Below, piece by piece: positions 17,619 through 24,719 of a stretch of 33,340 bases of DNA. Under the pieces are notes generated by a model. The model had not been told where the DNA came from, did no database searches, and saw only the letters and a list, made by a program, of their open reading frames with translations. This stretch comes from Oscillospiraceae bacterium (GTDB lineage Bacteria > Bacillota > Clostridia > Oscillospirales > Acutalibacteraceae). Location of the stretch: NCBI GenBank assembly GCA_015066065.1, contig SVPB01000013.1, forward strand, positions 1 through 33,340. The letters run 5' to 3'. The translations under genes were made by a program, and so were the position numbers. The first letter of the stretch is position 1. Each line of letters starts with the position of its first letter.

Positions 17619-17669
17619 ACAGTTCTTTTCTTTATTGTATGGTACAGTAGAGAAAAGAACTGTTTTTTT
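17619..17669 (+). terminator. Terminator of mnmG-rsmG, running into parS
   Basis: Perfect 13-bp stem, arms 17619-17631 and 17651-17663, 19-nt loop, then seven T (17663-17669). The last T is the first base of a parS site. A weak -35/-10 pair (CCGACA 17616, TATGGT 17638) could start noc transcripts inside the hairpin. Confidence 0.88.
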
Positions 17670-17684
17670 GTTCCACGTGAAACA
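17669..17684. promoter_or_regulatory. parS: parS site 1, upstream of noc
   Basis: TGTTCCACGTGAAACA, the Bacillus consensus TGTTNCACGTGAAACA without mismatch. It lies between the rsmG T tract and the noc ribosome-binding site, 12 nt before the noc ATG, so ParB bound here would cover the noc leader. Confidence 0.95.
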
Positions 17685-17696
17685 AAGGAGGCCGCC

Positions 17697-18512
17697 ATGC
17701 GCCGTATAAAGGAAAAACGCCCCTATGCCGTCGAGGGGCAGGTGTGGCAGATCCCCACCGGGGAGATCCGCCCCAACCCGGCACAGCCCCGTAAGGAGTT
17801 TCCTCTGGACAAGCTGGTGGAGCTGGCCCAGAGCATCAGCGAAAACGGTATTTTACAGCCTCTCACCGTGTCGTTTGAGCCGGAAGGCCCCACCTTGGTG
17901 GCCGGGGAACGCCGCCTGCGTGCCGCCCGGATCGCCGGGCTGGCCACCGTCCCCTGCGTGGAGGTGCAGGCGGAATTGACCCAACGCCGGGTGTTGGCGC
18001 TGGTGGAAAATATGCAGCGGCAGGATATGAACTGCTTTGAGGAGGCCGAGGGCATCCGGGAGCTGATCACCAGCTGTGAGCTGACCCAGAGCGAAGCGGC
18101 CCAACAGCTGGGGTATTCTCAGGCCGCTGTGGCCAACAAGCTGCGTCTGTTGCGTCTGCCGGAGGAGCTGCGACGGCGGCTGGTGCAGGCCGGGCTGACC
18201 GAACGGCACGCCCGGGCGCTGTTGCGGCTGACCGATCGTACCCAGAGGGAGCAGGCGGCCGCCCGGATCATTGGGGAACGGCTGACGGTGGCCCAGACCG
18301 AGCGACTGGTGGAGGAGATGCTGGCCGGTCGGGTGCGCCGCCGCCCGTCCACGCCGCTGGTCCGGGATCTGCGGCTATTTTTCAACACGGTGGATCATGC
18401 GGTGGACGTGATGCGCCGGGGCGGCTTTGCGGTGGAGAGCAACCGCCGGGAGGAGGAGGAGTACATCGAGTACGTGGTGCGTATCCCCAAGAGCCGAGAT
18501 GCCCGACACTGA
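17697..18512 (+). CDS. noc: ParB/Noc-family CTPase, Noc-like
   Basis: 271 residues, ATG 17697 after AAAGGAGG. CTP-binding motifs are GERRLRA (70-76) and ENMQRQD (104-110); the helix-turn-helix is about 129-153. At the positions that separate ParB from Noc, it has Gln142, Lys148 and Arg170 (with Glu169), the Noc-type set, whereas the other ParB here has Arg, Ala, Ala-Gly. Noc is a nucleoid-occlusion protein that blocks division over DNA. The N-terminus MRRIKEKRPYAV shows no obvious amphipathic membrane helix, unlike Bacillus Noc. No NBS palindrome was seen in the window. The stop codon lies inside the first heptad of the following repeat. Confidence 0.85.
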   Translation: MRRIKEKRPYAVEGQVWQIPTGEIRPNPAQPRKEFPLDKLVELAQSISENGILQPLTVSFEPEGPTLVAGERRLRAARIAGLATVPCVEVQAELTQRRVLALVENMQRQDMNCFEEAEGIRELITSCELTQSEAAQQLGYSQAAVANKLRLLRLPEELRRRLVQAGLTERHARALLRLTDRTQREQAAARIIGERLTVAQTERLVEEMLAGRVRRRPSTPLVRDLRLFFNTVDHAVDVMRRGGFAVESNRREEEEYIEYVVRIPKSRDARH

Positions 18513-18567
18513 TGCTAGATGGCAGACATGAGACCCACTCCCGTCTGATCGACTATCTAGTATCTAA
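18508..18567. repeat. Heptad inverted-repeat element at the noc stop
   Basis: Units ACTGATG (containing the noc TGA), CTAGATG, GCAGACA, TGAGACC; core CCCACTCCCGTCTG; then TATCTAG, TATCTAA. More heptads (TGTCTAC, TATCTCT) follow at 18644-18657 after a GC-rich palindromic unit. The core matches the element after gyrA. Confidence 0.7.
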
Positions 18568-18570
18568 TCT

Positions 18571-18616
18571 GCCTTCCCCCTGGGGGGAAGGGGGACCGCT
18601 TGCGGTGGATGAGGGG
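18571..18616. repeat. REP-like double-hairpin unit inside the heptad element
   Basis: First hairpin CCTTCCCCC/GGGGGAAGG (18572-18580, 18583-18591), second ACCGC/GCGGT (18595-18599, 18602-18606), then GGATGAGGGG. The layout recalls dispersed palindromic units common in gut Firmicutes; only one copy is visible here. Confidence 0.5.
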
Positions 18617-18675
18617 CCAGAAAACCGCCCACCCTCGGCTCCCTGTCTACTATCTCTTAAAACCGCCAAAAAAAG

Positions 18676-18707
18676 CCGCCGGATGTTTCACGTGAAACAT
18701 CCGGCGG
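18676..18707 (-). terminator. parS: Terminator of the DUF3048 gene with parS site 2 as its stem
   Basis: A perfect 32-bp palindrome whose centre (18684-18699) is parS TGTTTCACGTGAAACA, with CCGCCGGA/TCCGGCGG flanks. On the minus strand it is followed by CTTTTTTTGG, so it is a strong intrinsic terminator 12 nt past the DUF3048 stop. Confidence 0.92.
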
Positions 18708-18719
18708 TCTCTTATGTGT

Positions 18720-19766
18720 TTATTGTACCTTGGTGCGGTTCTTCAGGGTGTCGCTGACCAGACAGGTGTAGGTTTTGCCCACCGCTACCGTCAGGGGGGT
18801 CACCCCATCGCTCTCGTAGTAGTGCAGACCGGCGCTGTCCCGTTTCCACCGCATGGGACGGCTGGTACCGCCGCTGGCAATCAGCCCTTCGCCGCTTTCC
18901 ATGGTGAAGTCCACCCGGTTGGCGTCCTTGGGATCCTGGAACCGGTGGTCGTACAGCACCACCAGGTTGGCTACCTCAATGGTGCCGCCGGTATAGGTGG
19001 TGTGGATGGGGGTGTTCAGGGAGTTGCGGTGCTTCTGGTACAGCCCGGACTCCTTATTATAGGTAAAAGCCATGTCGTACAGGTTGGAGATGCGCACCAC
19101 CACGGTGGTGGCCGGGGTACTGCCGGCTTTACTGCCAAAGAGGAAGGGTGCCCGGGTGGTGGTGGTCACGCTGTGTCCCAGCCGCTTGATTTCGCTCTTT
19201 ACCTTGGTGGCAGGGAAGGTCTTGCGGTTCCAGGAACGGTTCTGGCTCTTCTTAAGGATGTCGTTGATCTTCTCCGCATTGACCACGTCATCCACCCCCA
19301 GCGCCTTGATGGTGTCCAGACCGGTACGGGAGCCGCCGATGTGGCAGTAGATGGCGTCAATGGCGTCCGCAAACTTCACAAAGTGGGGACGGGCGGAGCG
19401 CACCGGGCCGATCTCATCCGGGATCCGGTCCACCGAGGAGAAGATGGCCAGAATCCGGGGGATACCGCCCTCGGTCTCGGACTCAAAGTACATATCCGCA
19501 TGCTCCAGGTTGAGCTGAATGTGCTTGCTGTCCTCGTCGGTGATCACGTACCCGACGGGGCGGTTGTTCTGGGTGACCATGTCCTGCCGACCGGTGAGGG
19601 GGTTGGTGTAACGCACGGGGGCAGGGGCGGTGGTGGTAGTAGGAGCCGCGGTGGTGGTTGTGGTGGTGGTGCCGGTGGTCTCCGGGGTGGAGGATACCGG
19701 TTCGTCGCCGCCACAGCCGGTGAGCAGCAGGGACAGAGCGATCAGCAGAGCAAATACACGCTTCAT
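18720..19766 (-). CDS. DUF3048 (YerB-like) lipoprotein
   Basis: 348 residues. A lipoprotein signal ends in the lipobox LLTGC (Cys18), so the protein is predicted to be anchored outside the cell membrane. A Thr/Ala/Pro-rich linker (about 31-50) leads to two DUF3048 domains: the first has NNRPVGYVITDEDSK...IGPVRSARPHFVKFAD...HIGGS, the second the C-terminal VANLVVLYDHRFQDP...GEGLIASGGTSRPMRW. The family is widespread in Gram-positives and its activity is unknown to me. ATG 19766 follows AAGGAAGGA. It has its own promoter and a parS-bearing terminator, and faces away from the tRNA. Confidence 0.9.
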   Translation of the reverse strand: MKRVFALLIALSLLLTGCGGDEPVSSTPETTGTTTTTTTAAPTTTTAPAPVRYTNPLTGRQDMVTQNNRPVGYVITDEDSKHIQLNLEHADMYFESETEGGIPRILAIFSSVDRIPDEIGPVRSARPHFVKFADAIDAIYCHIGGSRTGLDTIKALGVDDVVNAEKINDILKKSQNRSWNRKTFPATKVKSEIKRLGHSVTTTTRAPFLFGSKAGSTPATTVVVRISNLYDMAFTYNKESGLYQKHRNSLNTPIHTTYTGGTIEVANLVVLYDHRFQDPKDANRVDFTMESGEGLIASGGTSRPMRWKRDSAGLHYYESDGVTPLTVAVGKTYTCLVSDTLKNRTKVQ

Positions 19767-19801
19767 AGGACAGATCCTTCCTTTTTTCGTGGGTTTTCTC
19801 T

Positions 19802-19830
19802 ATTTTAACACACAACCCACGCCAATGCAA
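19802..19830 (-). promoter_or_regulatory. Promoter of the DUF3048 gene
   Basis: Minus strand TTGCAT (19825-19830), 17-bp spacer, TAAAAT (19802-19807), about 35 bp before the start codon. Confidence 0.6.
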
Positions 19831-19895
19831 CCCACCACCGGCAATTTCCTGCCTTGACAAATGAGGAAATAAAAGGTAAACTGATAAAGTTATAT

Positions 19896-19972
19896 GCGCC
19901 CGTAGCTCAGCAGGATAGAGCGTCCGCCTCCTAAGCGGAAGGTCGGGGATTCGAATTCCTTCGGGCGCGCCA
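19896..19972 (+). tRNA. tRNA-Arg (anticodon CCT)
   Basis: Full cloverleaf: acceptor GCGCCCG (19896-19902) pairs with CGGGCGC (19962-19968), D arm GCTC/GAGC, anticodon stem TCCGC/GCGGA with loop CTCCTAA, T loop TTCGAAT, discriminator G and encoded CCA (19970-19972). Reads AGG codons. Confidence 0.97.
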
Positions 19973-19974
19973 AA

Positions 19975-20009
19975 CAAAGCGCCTTGTTCATATTGAACAA
20001 GGCGCTTTG
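19975..20009 (+). terminator. Terminator of tRNA-Arg
   Basis: Perfect 16-bp stem, arms 19975-19990 and 19994-20009, loop TAT, then CTTTC, 2 nt after the tRNA CCA. Confidence 0.85.
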
Positions 20010-20048
20010 CTTTCACTAAAATTACCGTCCCCCGGCGCCGGTTTTGTC

Positions 20049-20077
20049 TTTACAAACGCCATTCCATGGTGTATGAT
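20049..20077 (+). promoter_or_regulatory. Promoter of the beta-propeller gene
   Basis: TTTACA (20049-20054), 17-bp spacer, TATGAT (20072-20077), 30 nt before the ATG. Confidence 0.7.
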
Positions 20078-20106
20078 GAAGCAAACGAGGCAAAGGAGCG
20101 CTGTCG

Positions 20107-21252
20107 ATGCACGATTTTTTTGACACCCATACCCTGGCGTTTGGCGAAAAGACCTTGACCCCTTTTGTGCCGGAGGAGGGGGTATACCAGGACGGTACCA
20201 CCCCCTTGTACCGTGACGTGGACGGCAAGCTGTGGGGCATCACCGGCCACACCCACGTGGGACACATTGCTATGTTTGCCGGTACCACCTTGGACGATAT
20301 CAAGCAGCTCTATCCTATCACCACCAATTTTAAGACAGGAAGTGCGGATTACGCCTTTGACGGCGTGTGCTACCCGGAGGGCATCCTGCCCCGGGGCAGC
20401 ATCTGGCCGTTTGGCCTGTACATCTGCCCCAACACCCACCGGTTCTTCTGCTGGTTCCACAACGAAACCGGCTGGAACGGAGAGGGCACTGCCTACGACG
20501 CCTACGGCCCCTGCGTGGAGCCCAAGTTTGACACCGACTACCGCCACGTGGGTCTGATGCACTCGGACGACGAGGGGCGTACCTGGTCGTTCGACCGTTG
20601 GGTGCTTACCGGCTACGAGCCCTCTGCCTCCCGGCTGTACAACCCGGCTCCCGGCACCATCGGCCAGCAGGAGGACGAGGTAACGTTCGGTTGCGGCGAC
20701 TTTTCCATCTTTGTGGAGCCGGACGGGGACTACATCTACCTGTTCTACAGCAAGATCACCATTGACATCACCGGTGACTCCATCGCCAACGGCTGGCGCA
20801 GCTGCTGCGGTTGCGTGGCCCGGTGCCTTAAGCGTACCGACGGCTTTATGGGTGACTTTGTGAAATACTACGACGGTGCTTTCAGCGAAGCCGGCAATCT
20901 GGGTCGGGAGACCGCCATCCTGCCGGATTGCTGGCATCCCCGGGTGGTGTACAGCCGGCCGCATGATCGGTATATTATGATCTCCAAGCCCATCATGGCC
21001 ACCAAGCTGGGGCAGATTGAGGGGCTGGACATCCGCCGCAAGGTGGCCCAGTTCTGCGTGTCGGAGGATCTGGTCAACTGGTCGACACCCAAGGTGTTTT
21101 ACGTGGACGGCATTCCTTTTGGCAACCACTACAACGCCATCGTGTCGGACGACCCGGCGTCACAGCCCCATGTGCTGACCTCGGACACGTTTTCCATCCT
21201 TTGCAACCACAACGCCACCGCCGTGGAGCGCTATAAGACCCGATTGGTCTAA
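20107..21252 (+). CDS. Predicted cytoplasmic beta-propeller protein, possibly glycosidase-like
   Basis: 381 residues, ATG 20107 after AAAGGAG. I do not recognise an exact family. There is an Asp-box-type motif (SDDEGRTW, about 157-164) typical of sialidase-like beta-propellers, and repeated strand patterns with aromatic and acidic residues (LYRDVDGKLWGITG, GDYIYLFYSKI, WHPRVVYSRPHDRYIMISK, VSEDLVNWSTP) like five-bladed GH43/GH32-type folds. There is no signal peptide, so it acts inside the cell if it acts on sugars. Many Cys (about 10) for a cytoplasmic protein. Single-gene unit: own promoter before it, parS-bearing terminator after it. Alternative: a sugar-binding or phosphorylase-like propeller. 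Confidence 0.55.
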   Translation: MHDFFDTHTLAFGEKTLTPFVPEEGVYQDGTTPLYRDVDGKLWGITGHTHVGHIAMFAGTTLDDIKQLYPITTNFKTGSADYAFDGVCYPEGILPRGSIWPFGLYICPNTHRFFCWFHNETGWNGEGTAYDAYGPCVEPKFDTDYRHVGLMHSDDEGRTWSFDRWVLTGYEPSASRLYNPAPGTIGQQEDEVTFGCGDFSIFVEPDGDYIYLFYSKITIDITGDSIANGWRSCCGCVARCLKRTDGFMGDFVKYYDGAFSEAGNLGRETAILPDCWHPRVVYSRPHDRYIMISKPIMATKLGQIEGLDIRRKVAQFCVSEDLVNWSTPKVFYVDGIPFGNHYNAIVSDDPASQPHVLTSDTFSILCNHNATAVERYKTRLV

Positions 21253-21257
21253 AGAAC

Positions 21258-21290
21258 AGCGGACTTGTTTCACGTGAAACAGTCCGCTTT
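21258..21290 (+). terminator. parS: Terminator of the propeller gene with parS site 3 in its stem
   Basis: Stem AGCGGAC + TGTTTCAC pairs with GTGAAACA + GTCCGCT, with one bulged T at 21265, then TTTC. The centre 21266-21281 is a perfect parS, TGTTTCACGTGAAACA. It begins 6 nt after the stop codon. Confidence 0.85.
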
Positions 21291-21340
21291 CTTGCTGCAC
21301 GGGGGCAGGGGAGAGCGATAAAAGATGGCTGAACTTTCCC

Positions 21341-21369
21341 TTGACATTTTACGACCTTTTTCGTATAAT
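21341..21369 (+). promoter_or_regulatory. Promoter of the uracil-permease-like gene
   Basis: Perfect TTGACA (21341-21346), 17-bp spacer, perfect TATAAT (21364-21369), one of the strongest promoters in the window. Confidence 0.92.
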
Positions 21370-21375
21370 GGGTAA

Positions 21376-21513
21376 AGACAAAGGCGTACTCTGCGGCACA
21401 CCAGACCGACAAGAGCCGGCGCACCCACAAGGATCTTGTCGCAAGGAGCGATGGGGTCTCTTTTTTTGTGTCCGGGAGCACGGTTTTGGCAAATATGAGG
21501 AGGTATCTGTGTT
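21376..21513 (+). promoter_or_regulatory. Structured leader with terminator-like attenuator before the permease
   Basis: About 138 nt of untranslated leader. It contains a stem CGACAAGAGCC/GGATCTTGTCG (21407-21417 with 21431-21441, one G-A mismatch), a closing helix AGACC/GGTCT (21403-21407 with 21455-21459), and a CTTTTTTT tract (21460-21467) 46 nt before the start codon, the layout of a premature terminator. No PyrR-binding sequence, purine aptamer or T-box core was found, so the ligand is unknown. Confidence 0.6.
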
Positions 21514-22935
21514 ATGCAACTGGTTTACAACGTCAAAGACAAACCCAAGGGCATACAGCTGTTGATCTTTGCCTTCCAGCAGCTGTTGGCGATCATGGCG
21601 GCCACCATCGTGGTGCCGGCCCTGATCAACGGTAATGTGGACGGCTTGATTGCCGAGGGCAAGGTGGCCTACGACGCCATGCTCTATATGGATCCTGCCG
21701 CCGCCCTGTTTGGTGCTGGTGTGGGCACGCTGGTGTATCAGCTGTTCACCAAGTTCCGTAGCCCCGTTTTCCTCGGTTCTTCCTTCGCCTTTATCGGCTC
21801 CATGACTGCTGCCTTTGCCGGTGCGGCTTCGGCGGCGCTGGGCTATATGGGCATCATCATCGGTGCCGCTTGCGCCGGTCTGGTGTATGTGGTCATCGCC
21901 TTGCTGGTCAAGTTTGTGGGCGTGGGCTGGATCAACAAGCTCATGCCTGCCGCTGTGATCGGCCCCACCGTGGCCATCATCGGTCTGTCCCTGTCCGGGG
22001 CGGCCATTAAGGACGTGTTCTCCTATGGCCCCGTGGACGGCAACAACGCCTATGTGATGACCGGCAACATCTGGGTGTCCTTCATCTGCGCTATGGTGAC
22101 CCTGTTTGTGGTTGTTATCTGCTCCACCTACGGTAAGAAGATGATGAAGCTCATCCCCTTCATCATTGGTATTCTGGCCGGCTATGCCGTAGCCATGATC
22201 TTTACCGGCATCGGCTATGCCGCTGGTGTGGATGCTCTCAAGGTCATCGACCTTACTCCCTTTACCAATCTGGTCAAGGGCGGCGTGGGTCTGGAGACCT
22301 TCCTGCGTGTGCCCGAGTTCACCTTCCTGACGGCGTTCGGTGTCGCCGAGGGCTTTAGCTGGTCTTACGTGGCGACGGTGGCCGTTGCCTACGTGCCGGT
22401 GGCCTTCGTGGTGTTCGCTGAGCACGTGGCTGACCACAAGAACCTGTCCTCCATCATCGAGAGCGATCTGCTGGAGGAGCCCGGTCTGCACCGCACCCTG
22501 CTGGGTGACGGCGTTGGCTCCATCGCCGGTGCCTTCTTCGGCGGTTGCCCCAACACCACCTATGGCGAATCGGTGGGCTGCGTGGCCATCACCCGTAACG
22601 CCTCGGTGATCACCATCACCACCACCGCCGTCATGGCTATTCTCATCGCCTTCATCTCTCCCTTCGTGGCCTTCCTGGATTCCATCCCCGGCTGTGTCAT
22701 GGGCGGCGTGTGCATCACCCTGTACGGCTTCATTGCCGTGTCCGGTCTCAAGATGGTACAGAAGGTGGATCTGGAGGACAACAAGAACCTCTTTACCGTA
22801 TCCGCCATCCTCATCGCCGGTATCGGCGGTATGGCCATGACCATCGGCAAGGTGACCCTCACCTCCATTGCTTGTGCGCTGATTCTGGGTATTCTGGTCA
22901 ACCTGGTTCTGAGCAAGGGCAAAAAAGAGGAATAA
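21514..22935 (+). CDS. NCS2-family nucleobase permease, uracil-permease-like
   Basis: 473 residues, ATG 21514 after GAGGAGGT. About 12-14 hydrophobic segments cover the length. Signature segments are FAEHVADHKN and GDGVGSIAGAFFGGCPNTTYGESVG; Asn-Thr-Thr-Tyr-Gly-Glu with the upstream Glu of AEHVADH matches the UraA-type substrate site more than the xanthine/urate branch. Expected to be a proton-coupled uracil importer in the cell membrane. It has its own strong promoter, a probable attenuator and its own terminator. Codon use is somewhat more biased than in flanking genes (many GGT and GCT), suggesting high expression. Confidence 0.88.
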   Translation: MQLVYNVKDKPKGIQLLIFAFQQLLAIMAATIVVPALINGNVDGLIAEGKVAYDAMLYMDPAAALFGAGVGTLVYQLFTKFRSPVFLGSSFAFIGSMTAAFAGAASAALGYMGIIIGAACAGLVYVVIALLVKFVGVGWINKLMPAAVIGPTVAIIGLSLSGAAIKDVFSYGPVDGNNAYVMTGNIWVSFICAMVTLFVVVICSTYGKKMMKLIPFIIGILAGYAVAMIFTGIGYAAGVDALKVIDLTPFTNLVKGGVGLETFLRVPEFTFLTAFGVAEGFSWSYVATVAVAYVPVAFVVFAEHVADHKNLSSIIESDLLEEPGLHRTLLGDGVGSIAGAFFGGCPNTTYGESVGCVAITRNASVITITTTAVMAILIAFISPFVAFLDSIPGCVMGGVCITLYGFIAVSGLKMVQKVDLEDNKNLFTVSAILIAGIGGMAMTIGKVTLTSIACALILGILVNLVLSKGKKEE

Positions 22936-22951
22936 TCTCCCGGCATGCTCT

Positions 22952-22984
22952 GCCGCCGACAGCGTTGCTGTCGGCGGCTTTTTT
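22952..22984 (+). terminator. Terminator of the permease gene
   Basis: Perfect 12-bp GC-rich stem, arms 22952-22963 and 22967-22978, loop GTT, then six T. Confidence 0.95.
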
Positions 22985-22987
22985 ATG

Positions 22988-23016
22988 TTTACAAGTGCGC
23001 ACGGATGTGCTATAAT
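22988..23016 (+). promoter_or_regulatory. parA promoter
   Basis: TTTACA (22988-22993), 17-bp spacer, TATAAT (23011-23016), starting right after the upstream terminator T tract. Confidence 0.88.
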
Positions 23017-23052
23017 TGGTATATATGTCAAAACGAAAGGAAATCGGGCGTT

Positions 23053-23811
23053 ATGGCAAAAGTGATCGCGATCGTCACCCAGAAGGGCGGCGTGGGCAAG
23101 ACCACCTCGGCGGTGAATCTGGCATCGGTGTTCGGGGAGCTGGGTCACCGCACCCTGCTGGTGGATATTGACCCTCAAGGCAACGCCACCAGCGGTGTGG
23201 GGCTGGACAAGCGGCAGAAGCTGTCCACCTACGACCTGCTGTGCAGTCATGAAAACCCGGGGGCGGCGGATATCCGCACGGCGTTTGCCGGGCTGTCGGT
23301 GATCCCGTCGGCGCCGGCCTTGGCCGGAGCCGAGATTGAGATGGTGGACATGCCCCGCCGGGAGAACCGGCTCAAGGCGGCTCTGGCGGCCTACCGTGAC
23401 CGGTATGACTACATACTCATCGACTGTCCGCCGGCCTTGGGTCTGCTGACCCTTAATGCGCTGGTGGCGGCGGACACCTTCCTCATCCCGGCGCAGACGG
23501 AGTATTATGCGCTGGAGGGTCTGTCCCAGCTCATTGCCACCGTCCGGCAGGTCAAGCGTCTGTACAACCCCGGCCTGGAGCTGGAGGGGGTCATGTTCAC
23601 CATGTACGACGGGCGCACCAACCTGACCCAGCAGGTGGTGGCGGAGGTCAAGAAGTTCTTTCCACGCAAGGTGTACGGCACGGTCATCCCCCGGAGCGTC
23701 CGGCTGGCCGAAGCCCCCGGCTTTGGCCGCCCCATCAACTACTACGACAAGGGCTGTAAGGGCGCCAAGGCCTACCACGCCTTAGCGGAGGAGATCCTCT
23801 CCCGGCAATGA
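23053..23811 (+). CDS. parA: Chromosome-partitioning ATPase ParA (Soj)
   Basis: 252 residues from ATG 23053 (MAKVIAIVTQKGG); an in-frame upstream ATG at 22945 would run back through the parA promoter and the permease terminator. The deviant Walker A is KGGVGKTT (11-18); the Walker B region is YDYILIDCPPALGLLTLNAL. No N-terminal HTH, so it is the short chromosomal Soj type. The dimer binds DNA non-specifically; ParB stimulates its ATPase, and in Bacillus it also regulates DnaA. The ribosome-binding site (AAAGGA) is 11 nt from the start. parB follows after 39 nt. Confidence 0.96.
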   Translation: MAKVIAIVTQKGGVGKTTSAVNLASVFGELGHRTLLVDIDPQGNATSGVGLDKRQKLSTYDLLCSHENPGAADIRTAFAGLSVIPSAPALAGAEIEMVDMPRRENRLKAALAAYRDRYDYILIDCPPALGLLTLNALVAADTFLIPAQTEYYALEGLSQLIATVRQVKRLYNPGLELEGVMFTMYDGRTNLTQQVVAEVKKFFPRKVYGTVIPRSVRLAEAPGFGRPINYYDKGCKGAKAYHALAEEILSRQ

Positions 23812-23850
23812 TGCCCACGATTCATCCCACATTTATGGAGGTAATTGACT

Positions 23851-24702
23851 ATGGCTATCAAGAAAGGCGGCCTTGGCAAAGGCCTGGATGCCCTCTTTGC
23901 GGAGAATGCGCTGGAGGAATCCGGCCGCACCGTGACCCTGCCCATTGATGAGATCATCCCCAACCGGGACCAGCCCCGTAAGCAGTTTGACGAGCAGGCG
24001 CTGGCGGATCTGTCCGACTCCATCGCCCAGCACGGGGTGTTACAGCCGTTGCTGGTGCGCCCTCTGCCGGATGGCAGCTACCAGCTGGTGGCCGGCGAGC
24101 GCCGTTGGCGTGCCTCCCGGATGGCTGGGCTCACCGAGGTGCCGGTGGTGGTACGGGAGATGTCCACCCGGGAAGCGGCGGAGCTGGCACTGATTGAAAA
24201 TCTACAGCGAGAAGACCTCAACCCCATGGAAGAGGCGGAGGGCTATCGCACCCTCATGGACACCTACGGCCTGACCCAGGAGGAGGCCGCCCGGGCGGTC
24301 AATAAATCCCGTCCGGCGGTGGCCAACGCCCTGCGTCTGCTGCAGCTGCCCACCGCCGTCACCGCCATGGTGGCCGCCGGCGAGCTGAGTGCCGGCCACG
24401 CCCGTACCGTCTTAGCCTTTGAGGGCGAGGATGCCCGGGTGCAGGCCGCACGCACCGCCGTGGAACAAGGGCTGACCGTCCGTGATCTGGAGCGCCTGGC
24501 CCAGAAGGCTAAGACCACCCCCACCACCTCCCGACAGCCGGCGGCACAGCCGCACTTCTACGATGAGGTGGCGCTGGCTCTGCGTGAGAGCCTTGGCCGT
24601 CAGGTCAAGGTGACCGCCGGCACCAAGGGCGGCACCCTGACGGTGGAGTTCTTTGACGAGGCCGACCTCAAAGCCTTGGCCAATAAACTGGCCGAAAACT
24701 AA
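23851..24702 (+). CDS. parB: Chromosome-partitioning CTPase ParB (Spo0J)
   Basis: 283 residues from ATG 23851, GGAGGT 8 nt upstream. The N-terminal KKGGLGKGLDALF is the ParA-stimulating peptide. CTP motifs are GERRWRA (82-88) and ENLQRE (116-121). The HTH runs about 142-166, with parS-type specificity residues Arg154, Ala160, Ala181-Gly182. A C-terminal dimerisation domain ends KALANKLAEN. Loads at parS and slides as a clamp, recruiting SMC; three parS sites lie 2.6-6.2 kb upstream. Confidence 0.96.
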   Translation: MAIKKGGLGKGLDALFAENALEESGRTVTLPIDEIIPNRDQPRKQFDEQALADLSDSIAQHGVLQPLLVRPLPDGSYQLVAGERRWRASRMAGLTEVPVVVREMSTREAAELALIENLQREDLNPMEEAEGYRTLMDTYGLTQEEAARAVNKSRPAVANALRLLQLPTAVTAMVAAGELSAGHARTVLAFEGEDARVQAARTAVEQGLTVRDLERLAQKAKTTPTTSRQPAAQPHFYDEVALALRESLGRQVKVTAGTKGGTLTVEFFDEADLKALANKLAEN

Positions 24703-24719
24703 ACGGAGAGTATAATCCG

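Noticed and set aside
17697-18719. Noc-binding site (ATTTCCCGGGAAAT)
   Set aside because: No palindrome of this type was found here or elsewhere in the window by eye; only parS-type palindromes occur.
18512-18757. 81-codon plus-strand frame after noc
   Set aside because: It runs through heptads, a REP-like unit and the parS terminator, has no ribosome-binding site and overlaps the end of the DUF3048 gene.
21376-21513. PyrR-binding attenuator or T-box
   Set aside because: The conserved PyrR loop sequence and the T-box core are not present; left as an unidentified leader.
21368-21565. Leader peptide gene before the permease
   Set aside because: Its ATG is part of the -10 element, upstream of the expected transcription start.
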